From Uranotaenia lowii (Eukaryota; Arthropoda; Insecta; Diptera; Culicidae), in the NCBI RefSeq assembly GCF_029784155.1, contig NC_073693.1:146446843-146510842 (forward strand): DNA of 64,000 nt, in the 5' to 3' direction. The number at the start of each line of letters is the position of its first letter. The stretch's first letter is position 1. Positions 19,595 through 32,663 of the stretch are shown in pieces. Under the pieces are notes generated by a model, which saw nothing but the letters and a program-made list of their open reading frames with translations, did no database searches and had not been told where the DNA came from. Both the position numbers and the translations under genes were made by a program.

Positions 19595-20020
19595 TAAGGT
19601 TGCAAGATTGCCCGGTTTTATCCGGATATTTCAAATAAAAATTTGGGAAGAGTTGCCCGAATCTTATTGGAAAAGTCCTGATTTTGCCCGGGTTTATTCT
19701 TATTCTCAATCTTATTCTCAAATAAAAAAAAATAAACAAATTTTGTTGTATTTTTTTATTTTCACGTCCCAAACGATTTTTTCGAGCAAGTTTCCTAGAA
19801 AATATCATAAAAAGTTATTTTCAAATCCTTAAATTCGATTTAAAATTTGATGGTAAATTTGGATAAAAAAAATCAATAATTTTTTTCTTGATTTTGGATG
19901 AGTAATTCCTAGCTTTTGAGCAAATTTGCTCGGGTATAGCCCAAAATTTAGTCGAAAATTTTAGGATCAAAAGCCCAGATTTGCCAGTCTTTTTTTAAAT
20001 AAAATAGCTCAGTCAGACGG
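19595..20020 (+). mobile_element. degenerate copy of the TAAGGTTGCC MITE family
   Basis: It begins TAAGGTTGCAAGATTGCCCG and shares, in the same order, several blocks with the better-preserved copy at 30680-31139 (TTTTATCCGG, TTTTGCCCGG, GAGCAAGTTT, a CTCGATTT-like block, and CCAGATTTGCC near the end). The right terminus is decayed and no duplication was found. AT-rich, non-coding. Confidence 0.65.
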
Positions 20021-21937
20021 AATAATTTTGGTCTTATGAAAGTTATCACTCATCAAAATAATGTAATAAATGTCTGTGCCATCATCAATTGATTGCAATA
20101 CAATTTTTAAAATATGTACCAAACATAGTTCATTGAGTGCAGGAGAATTTATGTATTTTATGGGGACTCACAAGTTTGTTAAAATCTACGGGATGTTATC
20201 CAAAAATCACTCAATTAAAAAAAAACCTAATTTGATACTCGCATTTTTGGTCATCTACTAAAATTACACATACATAAATAATGACTCAAATACTTAGAAA
20301 CGAAGGGTAAATTATTGAAATCATGCACACTGTTTTTGAATTTGTGACTCAATCATATCCATGCGTTTTCAAGATAATCCTGTTTCAGTTAGTGTTCTTT
20401 GAAACATTGAAAAACGGTTTCAATAACTTATACATGCATGCAGGAAAAAAACAAATAAATTCAGCCAACCAATATGTTTTAAACTGTTCAAGATCTTCAG
20501 GTCTACAAGTTCCAGATAAATAATATCAATACATGAATCAAATATTAAATCAAAGCCATAATCAATATATTGAAACATTTTATCATAGACGTTCTAGAAT
20601 TCAAAAGTATAGAATTTGTAATACAAATTGTTTGAATAATTGAAATATTTGAAAGTGGAATCACTATCAAAGAAAACATTTTTTTAAGAAAATTGAATTT
20701 CAAACTTGTAGGTTTTTTGACAACGTGCTCAAAATCGAATAGAATAACTTTTATCAAAAATTGTTTTTTTACTAAATTCTGTAATTCAATAACAATCTTC
20801 ACTGTGATTCGAATCTTTACTCAATGCTAATTGGACTGAACGCCATGAACTTGATTTCGAGATGATTGACTTCAAAGTTCATAGCCTTACCAATCGGTAC
20901 TTTTTCATAAGATATCTTATTTAATCATTTTACCAACAAATTTTAACTCTTTTCAAGGCATTGAGACTATACTTAGGAGCCTACTAATAGGCGCTTTACG
21001 ATCAGTACCCAACGAGTATGGCTGATGCTCGAAAAATTGCATTTTTCGTTGAGCAAGAGTGAACCGAGCGTTACAAATTTCGCACTTTCGAAATAAGAAA
21101 TATTTAAGATTTTAACTTACCGGTTGTGTTCTAAATGATAATAAGCAACAAAAATAAGCTTCTATAATCATTACAAGTTAAAAATCCAACCAATCTTTAC
21201 GAGAAATGGAAAACCAAATTTAAAGGACTCAGTTCGATCTGGCTGAACGAACATGTATACAAATGCTGACGATCCGAACATCAAGTTTTTGGCCACTAGA
21301 GCTTAATTCACCATTAAAATAATCAGTCTTCAGATCTAACAGAGCCGAAGAGCAGTTTTGAATCGGAAAACCAAACAAACTGCAGATTATCTCGTACAAA
21401 ACCAATTTTCTTTAGCAAAACGTGCTTTTTATTTATCCCTTTAAGGAGGCTCTCAGTTCACTTTCGGCGCAGTGCACTTTTGCCAAATCCACTGTCTGCA
21501 ACATTGGATTTTTGAAATAAAATCCTTAAAAATTGGAAAAATGTCCTGATTTTCATAGAGCAGGTTGTTTAACATGTTTTGCATCCACTGCAATAGATAA
21601 CTAATTTTTTTTTCAATTTGGCGTTCATTTCGGTCTGGTTGAATCACGACCAATTATTCCACACGTTTTAATCCAATTAAAAACAATCAATTGTTTTTTT
21701 TTTATTTAGTGCTGATAAGAACAAATACCATCATAGTTGCATAAATAGAATTGAAATAAATTTTATGGTGAAATTCAGGGTTGTCATTTTTTTTATAATT
21801 CTGGAACTTGTGAAATAAAATTCAAGGTCCATCAGAGTTAAGGAATCTTCGATCGAGCTGGACATTTTGTCCTTAATCAATGCTAGCTAATACATTTCCA
21901 TTTTTCATCACATTCAAAGAAATCAGAGAAAATCAGA
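20021..21937. other. AT-rich DNA, nothing recognised
   Basis: Only short unsupported ORFs occur (longest about 85 codons). There are no clear terminal repeats. A slightly GC-richer patch near 20985-21080 has no identified function. Confidence 0.5.
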
Positions 21938-21945
21938 CTTCATTT

Positions 21946-24794
21946 CAGGCGCGGTCCTATGGGGGGGGGGAGGGGTGATCGGGGTGATCACCCCCCCCCC
22001 CCCCCCCCAAGCGGCATAAATCCGTTACAAAATACCCGCATAAGCTCGAATTTCTATAAAAAGTTGGAACTTTTCTTAGTAGATGTGCTTTCAATTTTAA
22101 AAATTTTCAACTACGTGGGGTGTTTATTCAACAAGTTAATTTATCACTTAAAAGGCTCAATATTGAAAAAAGTCGGTCCACTAAACTCAAGCAACTGTAA
22201 CTTAGGATTCCCTGGACTGAATTATACCAAATAACTTTTGTTGATAAGTTACTTAACAAAAGTGTATTGTTGAGTGTTGATTTGGAATTTGCTAGTAATA
22301 AAATGTAGGGACAACTTTTTTTTTTTAATTGTCACTAATTTCCCTCATATGCCTCAATTAACACGAGCAAATCGCAACAAATTTTAGTATTTGCTTCAAA
22401 TTCAGAGCTTCTGAATTGTTGATTTTGTTTTGAATTTTAATGAAATGATAAATTTGGAAATGTCATATAGGGGGTGAAAGTGGTTATAACACTGAAATAT
22501 TTGAAATTTTTGTTCTGCTTTCATCATACATTTATTGCCTTCAATTGCAAAATAAAAAATCAGGTTCTGAATCACAATGAAAATTCTCTTTCGCGAGAAT
22601 TTTTCACTTTCAATTAATCCACCATTCTAATATGAATTATAAGCTGAAAATTCATAACCTATATTATGAAATTAAAAAACAAAAATTTCAATTTTAGATC
22701 TGATTTTATTAAATTCTGTTTTAAATGTAACACATCAAACATTCATATTATGGATGACTGTGAAAAAAAATACAAGTACAGCCAAACAGAAATCGAATAT
22801 AAAATATTCATAGGTAGAGTTTAAATTTAAAAAAAATCCTCTCAAGAGATTTCAGCAACAATAAATCGAAGAAACAGATTACGTTTTATGACTTTTGCGT
22901 TTCCTGTGAGTTTTCAGTGCCAAAAAGGAACAAAAAAGTATTTATATCAGCTGTTTCAGGAATTGGTGTTGGAGATAGAGATTCAAATTCATCTCTAGAA
23001 CCCAAAATCTGCATTCAAAACTATAACACAAGAAAACAAAATTCACATTTTCCGAAGTGCAATGAATGTGAAAACTGATTTCAACTTATTTAGGAGCTCT
23101 AAATGCAAATTTGTATTATTTTATCAGCACTTTTTCCGGTATAAATTTTGAAAATACAAGGCTCATTGGAGAAATTTGTGCACTTTTAAGCAAAAGTGTA
23201 AAATATCAAAAAAAATTGAGAAAAAGGTATTAACCTAATGATCAATTTTCATAAAGGCTGTGAGTAATTTACCATGAGAAAAAATTATAAAAATAAGTGT
23301 CTTTCCCCATTTTGTAAAATATGAAGATTATCTAGACTAAATCTGTATTGTTTTTTTCCGGGAATTTGTTACTTTTTAGCACTCTTCCCTCTGACCTGCA
23401 TCGTTGAATGAATAAAGGATAATGAAAAGATTCAGCATATCTTTTGTTGTTCAGGTTAGTGACTTCATCAATTATCATTGATCGATTTCACTCTGAACTG
23501 CTAAGTTTTAAAATTACTCAATGCTAGAAAATGAGAAGGGAAAATACAGACAAAAAAATCGAGTTTGAGACGCAAAATGCTTCCAAAATCAGTTTGCCAC
23601 GATTTTAATTTTTCCCTTGTGAATAAAAACTATCCCCTTATCATTCTACTATTTTTTCGGCAACAAGGCATTCTATCATGCAAAAAAGTCAGAAGATCTT
23701 TTAGTGATTTTAAAGAAACACTCCTGGATTTCTAGATCTACAGCAATTATGTCACCGATACTGCGTTCAACTCATCTACACAATAATATTGAAATTTTAA
23801 TTTAAAATTTAGCTTAAGGTTTGATATTCTTAATCTGAAAGCTTGGCTATTTCAATTGGAAATGATTGAGACTGTTCACTAAAGAAGAGTTTTTTTTTGA
23901 TTTTTTAAATTTTTCCTTAAAAATCATTTTTTACAGTTGGAAATTATGAGGAAATCAAAAAAATTATTTAAAATAAATTACGATTTTTCACTTTTTTCAT
24001 ACATAAATTGTTGCAAATTTGTTATTTTATGAAACGAAGGGTAAACATTCAGAATTAACCCTTCATTTCATAATATTCTTTACAACTCAAAATTATTTTA
24101 AAAAAATGGTAATTATGTGAAAGTGAACAAAGATTGATCACTTTTCTTTGTAATTTATTTGTTGTAATACAATTAAAATTGAAAATTTTGAATGAAAACT
24201 TTAAATTCAAGAGCAAATCAAATAAAATTCGGTTCCAGAATATAGAAACTGATTTTGATAATCGGTTTTTTTTCTACAAATTTATATTTAAAGTGTTAAT
24301 TTTATATACTGAAATTTTAAAATTATAATACTAAATTTCCAAATCACAATTCAGTAAAATACCGCAATGAAGAATTCAATGCCCGTTAGTTATGTTTGTA
24401 AATTTGTTTATCAGGCTTATCGGTGAAAAGTAAAATACTTCCGATAAATTCTTAAATACCAGAGCGCTAAAATTTAGACGCTCAGGGAAAAAATTAAGAT
24501 AATTTGAGTTTTTTTCTACGTGTTTATCTCTCAACAACGTGTGTATTATTTTCATTGAAAAAATTACATTTATAACGAGAAATTCTTGAAAGAGCTCTTA
24601 AAGGGACAATTCTAAAATACCTGATGTACCTACAAATAAAAAAAAATATCAACATTTTTTCGCAGTGGTTATTATAGATTCGCTGGTTGTTTTATAAAGG
24701 AACAAACCCCCCCTCCACCCCCCGCAACCCATTCCTTCTCCTTTCGCTCACTAAAATGATGGTTTTTTTTTCACCAGATATAGGACCGCCCCTG
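21946..24794 (+). mobile_element. non-autonomous hAT-like element, 2.85 kb, with poly-G/poly-C end
   Basis: Ends are CAGGCGCGGTCCTAT and (reverse complement of the right end) CAGGGGCGGTCCTAT. A perfect 8-bp duplication CTTCATTT lies at 21938-21945 and 24795-24802. The CAG start and 8-bp duplication indicate the hAT superfamily. Just inside the left end is a run of ten or more G, the palindrome GGGGTGATCACCCC (21981-21994) and a run of about 18 C. The right end carries C-rich DNA at 24708-24725. The interior is AT-rich and has no transposase, so it needs one from elsewhere. Confidence 0.85.
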
Positions 24795-24802
24795 CTTCAT
24801 TT

Positions 24803-27164
24803 CAAAAATCACTACATAGGAACTACATTAGCACAACATAAGTTACATTAGCACCGCTGCACAGTGGTCCAATTAAAAAAAAAAAAAAAAACTGGTAAAA
24901 AGTTTGTTTTCATATTTAATCCAATGTATTTTTATTTTGCCGAATTAGTTTAAAAAACTTCAATAGCTCAGTTAGGTGTTTCCAGTATTAAAATTTTCAA
25001 ACTACTTGCTTCAAAATGTCTTATTTACTAGAAGGGTTCGTTGAAGCTAAAATCAACAAAAAATCAACACAAAGAAAATTAAATCAAATCACATTAACAT
25101 AAATTCCAGATCTGGCGCTGAAAACTGTATGAACTTTTCTATTGACTGCATTTTTTTCCTAGTCAATTTAAAAATATCAGGCTAGATTAGAGTTTTATAA
25201 CAAATATTGTAAATAAATAAACAATTTCGCAAATATTTATCAAAATTTTAAATAAAGGTATTGAGAAGTTTTCTATTTAACCATCATTTTTTTTTCTATA
25301 AATGGTTGTTTTTATCACCAAACGCCTCATGTCAATTTTAAATAAGAAAAAAAACAGAGCATATCCTAACTTATTGTTTTTTTTTCATATTTCGTATCCA
25401 TAAAACATTCCAATTAAAGTTTCAAATCATTTTTAAAGTTTCCATTGGTTTTCACGAATTTTGTCCAGCAAACTATTAGTTCATCAATAATCAAGGAATC
25501 CAAAAATCGATCAAAACACCCGTGAGAGAGATTTTCATCCGCAAGAACACTGTACTAGCGCTTATCAACTTCAATTTTGCTCTCGATCAGTTGTGCATTC
25601 CTATTCAAATTTATCGTCTTTTGTAACTTTAAGGTAGGCTTGCCAGATACTTTTAGAAAAAAGCGGGACAGACCAATTTAAAAGATTGTTTTTTTTGTCA
25701 CAGAATTCAAATTGAGACAAAAATTTGATTTTTTTTCAGTGTTAGTTAGTTAATTTTGTAAAAGTTTCCCAAAAAAAAAACGGGACTACGTTAAGGATAA
25801 GTTTCCGCTCCCGGACGACAGATAGTTTCTCACTATTTAGCATGGAGTTGAGGGTGCGGAGAGTCAGAATGGACGTAAATAGCTAGAAAAACCACTCTCT
25901 GTGCGTTTCTTCTTTTGATCGCTTCCAGTTTTGTCGGAGAATATTCTTGGAACTAGAACTGAACGAGAGAAAATAATTTCGGACGAGTTATCTTGATCGG
26001 CATGGGAAAGGGATGAAAAATCATCGCGTTCTAATATTTATCGCTAAGTGTTACACTCAGAAAACTGAGATGAAGGGAGAAAATTCGTCAATGATCACTA
26101 AAATTGTGCAGCCAATGATTGAATTTATGGTAATTTGTGGCAATTTGTTAGAGAAAACTAGAAGGTTTGAGTTAAAATGAGAGAAACCAGTGCTCAGAGA
26201 GAGTAAAAATGTGCTAATTGTTGCAAATTGTTGCAGTTTGTGAAGCAGTTGTGGAATTTTGATTATTACCATTCCAAATGCAAATAATTCTCTCTCGATT
26301 TCAATCCCTCGGTAAAACTATTATTATCAGATCTGCTTGATTTGCTTTCCTGTCAATAAGTAGTAATAAATTTCAAAAACCGCGATTTAATGATTTAATG
26401 AATTTTCGAGGAAACTGAATTTGAAGATCCTATAAGAATTTAATCTAGTTCGCATTATCCGCTTTGCTAAGAAGACAAATTTGAGGAAAAAAGTGCTTCC
26501 AATGTTAGCAACCGTTCTCCAAAAACGGCAAAAAGGCAGCCCAAGTTGCAATATGTTTTAATCTTGAAATATGGGAATTTATTCAAAATAAAATTAAGGT
26601 GAAGTTATGTGGAGTTTTGTTTAAATCTCAAGTTGAATTTTGAAAATTTAAAAATTCTATCGTTTTTTTGAGAATTAATTACCTATTTAAAAAAAATTAC
26701 TTCATCTAATAAAACAAATTTTCATTTAATGAGGTTCAAAGTATGCTAGCAAAAATATAAAAATTATTGCAAAGCTTAATACATTCGTGATTTAAGTATT
26801 TAATCGTCATTCAATGTAAGCAAACTATTGTGTAATTTTTAAATAATATTCAAACTCTTCCTAGAATTTGAGGATTCCTGAACGGTCTCTTATGAAGAAC
26901 ATTTTCACGGTTTTGTGAAGCCTAAAAATGCCGAAACAGGGTGAAATATATGGAAGTATAAACTTCACCACTTCAAAAATCGACTTTCTGTCAGCTTTTC
27001 TGGGTTTTGTACCACTGTGCGCTGGTAACATTGATGTGTATTTTCAAAATCTGTTGCATAAAATAATCTCCAATACTTATTTAGTTTCAAGCTATTCAGA
27101 TACTTCATTGTTATCCTTAGTCTGCTGTTTTGCGATTGCACCTTGGAAGGAAAGCCCTCGCAAT
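24803..27164. other. AT-rich DNA with a possible GCTTGCCAGA element remnant
   Basis: Near 25630-25800, TTAAGGTAGGCTTGCCAGATAC followed by GCGGGAC and a second GGGACTACGTTAAGG looks like a worn MITE of about 160 bp. The rest is without supported features. A moderately GC-richer patch at 25800-26000 has no recognised function. Confidence 0.4.
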
Positions 27165-28030
27165 CGCCTAGGTAATGAACCATTTGACGCAATCTAAAAT
27201 CACCTCAATTACTACCCATAACTTTGGCCTTGAAGAACAGGTCCCGCGAACGAAGCCAACAATTCCATAACTCATAAAATACGACAAAAGCTCTGTTATC
27301 AGTTGAAAACAATTCATAAATCTGAGCGCCGCCCGCCATCTCCTTCCATGTAAGTTTAGTTGCACAGACAGACATGGGTAAGCAGAATCCAAAACAACAA
27401 CAACAAAAACATAAACAACAACAGCAAAAGTAACAATGCTCCGATCCGAAGAAGAAAAGTGGCGAGGAAATCCCTGCAGCAACTCCATAATTTCAAGATC
27501 GACAAACCTTCTGCTGCAGCAGTTTACTACGAGTAGATGCCACTTCTTTTCTGCCTCAAACATTCGTTGGATCGAGAAGATTATCAGCAATGATCGGCCG
27601 ATTGATCGTTGCTAGCACCCTTAAGAAGTTGGCCTATCGCAATGTTACCAGCCAAAGGAGTTCAAAAGAAGTCATGGGATGGGATGAGGCAAAAGCCAAT
27701 GCAAACAACTCACGCAATTCGTCCGGGGCCGAAACCTAAATATGTATACAAAATTGCTCCGTGTTTTTCGTAGGTGACGAGCGCTGACGACGCGACGGCT
27801 TCTCGATCTAACTAACTAAGCCGTGTAAGGTCGGAATTTCATTCGTTCCACAAGCCGTCCAAGTTCGGTCGGAATCGAATTAACCGATCGTTGGTGTGTG
27901 TGGGTGTTTGCACAACTGGTCTGTCCGCTTGATCGAAGTCCATCGTCTGCTTCGGTGCGAATTCTGGAATTTCGGCCAAGTATGTGCAACTAGGGTGGAT
28001 CTAGACAGTAAAGTTCGGATTTTTTTAAGA
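27165..28030. other. GC-richer island, possible host regulatory or exonic DNA
   Basis: GC and CG content rise clearly here, with CAA-rich repeats at about 27390-27430 and GT-rich DNA near 27890-27910. A 140-codon minus-strand frame (27168-27590) and a 68-codon one (27880-28086) have no recognisable domain. The region may be a promoter or first exon; no splice model could be built. Confidence 0.3.
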
Positions 28031-28149
28031 CAAAGCCTCCCAAAATGACTATTGTCGTGTAAAGGAGTACAAAAGAAAACACACAAATAGAATCTCAGTG
28101 AAACTTCATATTTCTCAAAAGAAATTTTAATTCATCAACTCTAAATGTA

Positions 28150-28300
28150 TATCTTTAAAATTATGATGGCTCTGCTCTTACAAATTCTAAAACCACCAGA
28201 CCACAGACAGTGCACTTTGTATTCCATGAACGGGATTTGATCTTATGAACCTTAGAGTAGATGATTTGAGCTCTAACCACTAAAGCAAAGCCGCTGGCTT
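28150..28300 (-). mobile_element. degenerate tRNA-derived SINE (candidate)
   Basis: On the minus strand TTGCTTTAGTGGTTAGAGC (about 28269-28288) matches a pol III A box. A B-box-like AGATCAAATCCC follows about 30 nt downstream (28232-28243). In this tRNA-like order the head resembles insect tRNA-derived SINEs. The D-arm part AGTGGTTAGAGC is well kept; the T-arm part is poor. It is not a functional tRNA. The tail and duplication were not found. Confidence 0.45.
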
Positions 28301-29720
28301 TTAAATTTTGATCAACTTTACCTCTGCCTAAAACCAATACCTTCAGAGCTTATTAATTCGTACCGAAAATTGGTACAAAATAAATATCAAACTTTAAGAT
28401 CATCCCTAAGCGAATGCCAGGTCTCTGAATAAACAACTTCAAATTCTTGACTGCGCTAGCTCTAAGTTTCGGTGTTATCTCCCCCTTTTTCCTTATCCTC
28501 ACTTCCGTTCCCGTTCACCCTAGAACGAACGATGATGCCAAAACTGGTGCAACTCCGCCTGAGCAAACAAAATAAATAACCAACCGTTCTCGTTTTCGAG
28601 AAGTCCTGCTTGCGTTCTCACATATGAACACCACCACCGAGTTTGCTAAATCAAGCTCCTCAATAAGCATCGCTTTAGTAGGCAAATCATCGATCGTTGA
28701 AGTTTTCGATTTCAATGCGCTTAGAACCAGTTTAGTTTTTTTCCGGTTTCGACACGGCTGCCGATTTCGATGGGACTGATCGTTGTCCCTAACGTTAACG
28801 ACTATCGGGATCTGGTTCTCGATGAAAGAAAAAGTGCCAATTTCTAGGAGATGCACAGTGTGTTGACCAATGGACAAAATTTGAAAAATGGATATTTTTT
28901 TTAATCATTTCTCACTAAGCTATGATGTTTGTGCATCTTGCTGCTATTGAATGAGTGTTTTTGAGTATATTTTTGCAAGTGTCTGACGTATCTGACACAC
29001 GTAGCAAGTGAAAAAAGAAACAAAGTTAAATAAGCTTTTTAAATCAGACCTTGCAAATAAATGGAATTGCCACTTGAAGTTTTCTCTGAGTTAAAAAAAA
29101 ATCACGGGAAACCGAATCGGAATTTTGTGCTCATTATATTGCTAAAGGATTGAATAATTTATTTGAATACATTTTAGAGAGACTGATGAAGTAAAACAAC
29201 GTCAATCAGTTGATAAACATAAAATGATTTAACATAAAAAAATCTATGAAGAATCGAAACTTTCAATCAAGCCATAAGACAATTACCAAATTCTGCCAAT
29301 CTCAGACTTACATTAGAAGTTGTGTTAAAAAGCATAGGAACTGATACAATAAGTTTTAGCTGCTAATCTTTGCGAGTTGAGAAAAATTTTAACTTTTGTA
29401 AATCTTTCTAAATACTAAAAATTTCATGATATCCGTTAGTCGAATATCACATGGAAATTTGTTTTCCTATCACAAATTGGTAAAAAAAACAATTTTTTCA
29501 GACATTTTAGTATTTTAAGACGACGATTTTTATACCAGCCTTCACCTTAATTTATATTTTTGATATTTTCTTCCAAAACTTTCTAGAACACATGAAAATA
29601 AAATCTCAATGGGTATTCGAAATGTGAACTACTTATAAATTATCATTCACCATATTTCACATTACACTTTTGGAGAACCAAAAACAACATCAAGATCAAG
29701 CACAATTCTTTGAAAGTTCA
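28301..29720. other. AT-rich DNA, nothing firmly recognised
   Basis: A GC-richer patch at 28450-28860 contains a 120-codon minus-strand frame (28515-28877) without a recognisable domain. No terminal repeats or RNA genes were seen. Confidence 0.4.
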
Positions 29721-30679
29721 ATAAAACTCAGGGCCGGATTAAGCCATCGGGGGGCCCGGGGCAATTTTTCTCGGGGGGCCCCTATAATTCGATTTTTTTT
29801 TCAAATGCTACTCAGAAAATACAAAAGCTTTTGAACGTGTTAAAAAACTGGATCTGAGTTCAGTATACTTTCTTCAAATAGCCATGTTGTCTGCGTAAAA
29901 AATAGTTTCTAGTATCTTCAAATAAAAATTGTTAATCAATCACGTGCAAACACTGCGGAAGAAATGAAAACTCAAATTTAAGCTGCAAAATGCTAAATTT
30001 AATTTTTATGTTTTTTAACCAACTTATCACCAACTAAAATTCTCTAATTTAAAAAATGACCGGATAGATATTTTAAATGATTTTCATATAATCATTGATC
30101 GTTTGGTTTGTGCTAATTCGAGATATATTTACCTAGTGACAATTAGGAAGTATATTGAAGATTTGAAACATCGAAAACAAAATTAAAAAAAACAAAATAA
30201 CAAAATCCATATTCCATAGAGATACAGATATAGGAATTTAAGAATTCAAAACTTTAAATCACGTTATATTCAGAACCAAAATTCAGTGTCCCAAATCTAA
30301 ATCATAATCTCAAATCAAGTTTTGAGAATCAAAATATGAATTAAATTAAAAAAAAAAAAAGATACAAAGTTACAATCAGAGCAAAATAGAAATTGCACTA
30401 AATGTGAATTTCAATTTTATGTCTTTGAAACACAAAAAAAATCTTTTCCTGAGATGTTTTTGAAAATGATTCTCATCAAATGAAATTTGTTTTTATCAAA
30501 TTGTTATTCTAAATGTGACGAAAGTTTCATTCGATGCCCTCAAAGCCAAAGGAGTATTAGTGCAAAAATGATCGGTTGAAAAAAAAAATTGAGAATAAAG
30601 ATTGAATGTTTGAAACACAGAATCAGTTATCATCGAAAAAAAACAGATACGGAATCCAAATGAGTTTAGTACTCTAAAC

Positions 30680-31139
30680 TAAGGTTGCCAGATTGCCTGG
30701 TTTTATCCGGGTTTTCCCGGATATTTAACACAAAATTTGACAAAAGTCCGGTCCGGGCCTATTGTCCGGATTTCATTGGAATAAACCGGATTTTGCCCAG
30801 ATTTATTTACATTATTTGCCAAAACAAACAGAGAAAATCATATTGTGTTGTGTTGTTCCCAAACGGAATTTTCTGAGCAAGTTTTATTAAATTTATAATG
30901 AAAAGTTTTTTTTTAAAGCTTAAATAACGTTTAAGAAATTGCTGATAGAAAAAAAAATCAAGTTTTTTTTCTCGATTTGTGTTGAGTATTTCCTGGGATT
31001 TGATCAATTTTGCCCAGATATTGCCCGGATTTTTGGTCGACATTTTGGTATCAAATGCTCGGATTTTGCCAGGTTTTAAGCTAAAATACCCTGGATTAGT
31101 TCGGCCCGGGTACGTGCTGAAAAAATTCTGGCAGCCTTA
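30680..31139 (+). mobile_element. TAAGG hAT-like MITE, 460 bp
   Basis: Terminal inverted repeats are TAAGGTTGCCAGA at the left and (reverse complement) TAAGGCTGCCAGA at the right. An 8-bp duplication CTCTAAAC lies at 30672-30679 and 31140-31147. The interior is built of repeated CCGG-containing phrases (TATCCGGG, CCCGGATA, GTCCGG, GCCCGG). Other copies lie at 19595-20020 and about 48471-48874, so the family is dispersed. No coding capacity. Confidence 0.85.
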
Positions 31140-32007
31140 CTCTAAACAAAGATCCTGAATTTTCAAAATTCAGAAAAATGATGAAAGTGAACTTCAGTAA
31201 CTGAAGAAACACACAAGACTTGAAAATCCCAATGAATTGAATCTAAAAAAAGATCATAGAAATAGTCATATTAAGAAAATCACTCAATCGTTTTTATGAT
31301 AATTTGAGAATGATCATTTGGAAAATGATCTGCTAGATTCAGGATATTCACGTCAGTAGATGATAAAATTTTAGTTAAATCAGTTGAAAATGTTCCAGTA
31401 TCAATTTCAAGTCTAAGACAGACATTGGTATGGAAATTCAATAAAGAAACCCTGTACTGTCGATTGGTCCAATTTAAGCAACTACAGTTTTTTTTTGAAG
31501 ATTTTACTTTCAAAAATAGGGAGGGAAAAGGGTTAAGAGTTTATAAACCAATGAAAATTTCAATAATAATGATTGAAAGGTGAAAAGTTATTATAATACG
31601 CTGTATTAACTCGGATACTGCCCGGGTAAAATTCTGAAATGTTTACCATAAAGCGAAATTAGCTGCTATTTAAGTGCAGAAAACCATAACTTGTAAACTT
31701 AACGTAACCACAAACATTATTTTTGTGCAAGACGTTTGAATGAAATGAAAATGGGGAAATGTTTTTTTTAAATTTTATCTGTTCTGTACAGAATATCGTA
31801 ACTGATATGTTTGATAAAAAAAAATGAAAATTTGAAGTGTTTTGCCTCATATTCTTCTTATTTTTTTTTTAATTCGGTTTTGTCCAGAAGATTTTGATAT
31901 TCTCAGCTCGCAAAATGTCGGAGAGCTCCTTCACTGCTTACTCTTGGGGGCCCCTTAGCTTTTTAAGACAAAAACTAATAAAGATTTCACGTGGGCCCTT
32001 TTTTATA

Positions 32008-32464
32008 TCTTATATATAAAAATGGAGACGTTTTCTTTGTAACATCATCACGTATGAATGGTCGGTCGGAATGAAGTGAAATTTGGTTTGGTTTTTTGGG
32101 TCAGAGATGGTTTGTATAATAGTTTCAAGAATCTCACTTTTTATGAAAGGGGGGTCCCCATACAAAATTATCTCTTCACATCTTATATATAAAAATGGAG
32201 ACGTTTTCTTTGTTACAACATCACGTATGAATGGTCGGTCGGAATGAAGTGAAATTTGGTATCCGAGGGTTTTTTGGGTCTGAGATGGTTTGAATAATAG
32301 TTTCAAGGATCTCACTTTTTGTGGAAGGTGGTGCCAATACAAATTCGTTTCGATTTCCATAAGAATCGATTCGCGAGCACGATGAAGTTAAGGACGTGTA
32401 GATGAAATCAAACATTATAACGATTACATAAGTAGGTTAAACGAAGTTTACCGGGGCAGCTAGT
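32008..32464 (+). mobile_element. short non-autonomous Helitron with two tandem 5' units
   Basis: It begins TCTTATATATAAAAATGGAG after an A and ends CCGGGGCAGCTAGT before a T, matching Helitron insertion between A and T with TC and CTRRT ends. A hairpin GGTTAAAC-GAA-GTTTACC lies about 12 nt before the end. The 5' half contains two tandem units of about 178 bp. It is nested in the hAT-like element 29729-32655. No Rep/helicase coding sequence. Confidence 0.8.
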
Positions 32465-32663
32465 TTTTTATATTTTTTTATATTTCAAGTTTTATAGTTC
32501 AAGTTTTTATTCCGATTTGCCAGTTTTGATTTCTTTTCATGGACTTGTAGTGTATGATTAAAGTAATGTTAAAACTTTTTTGCCCTCGGGGGGCCCCCCT
32601 GAGCCGGGGGGCCCGGGGCAATTGCCCCTTTTGCCCCCCCTTTAATCCGGCCTTGATAAAACT

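Larger units (their letters stand above)
29729..32655 (+). mobile_element. non-autonomous hAT-like element, 2.93 kb, hosting two younger insertions
   Basis: Ends are CAGGGCCGGATTAA and (reverse complement of the right end) CAAGGCCGGATTAA. A perfect 8-bp duplication ATAAAACT lies at 29721-29728 and 32656-32663, which identifies a hAT-type element. Both termini carry G/C tracts (GGGGGGCCCGGGGCAATT near 29750 and its mirror near 32620-32640). No transposase is seen. A 460-bp MITE (30680-31139) and a Helitron (32008-32464) are inserted inside. Confidence 0.88.

Noticed and set aside
28232..28298. A tRNA gene
   Set aside because: A and B boxes are present only in degenerate form and no cloverleaf can be formed.
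30671..31147. Nine-base duplication suggesting a Mutator-type element
   Set aside because: An 8-bp duplication with symmetric TAAGG ends fits better; the ninth base is a coincidence.
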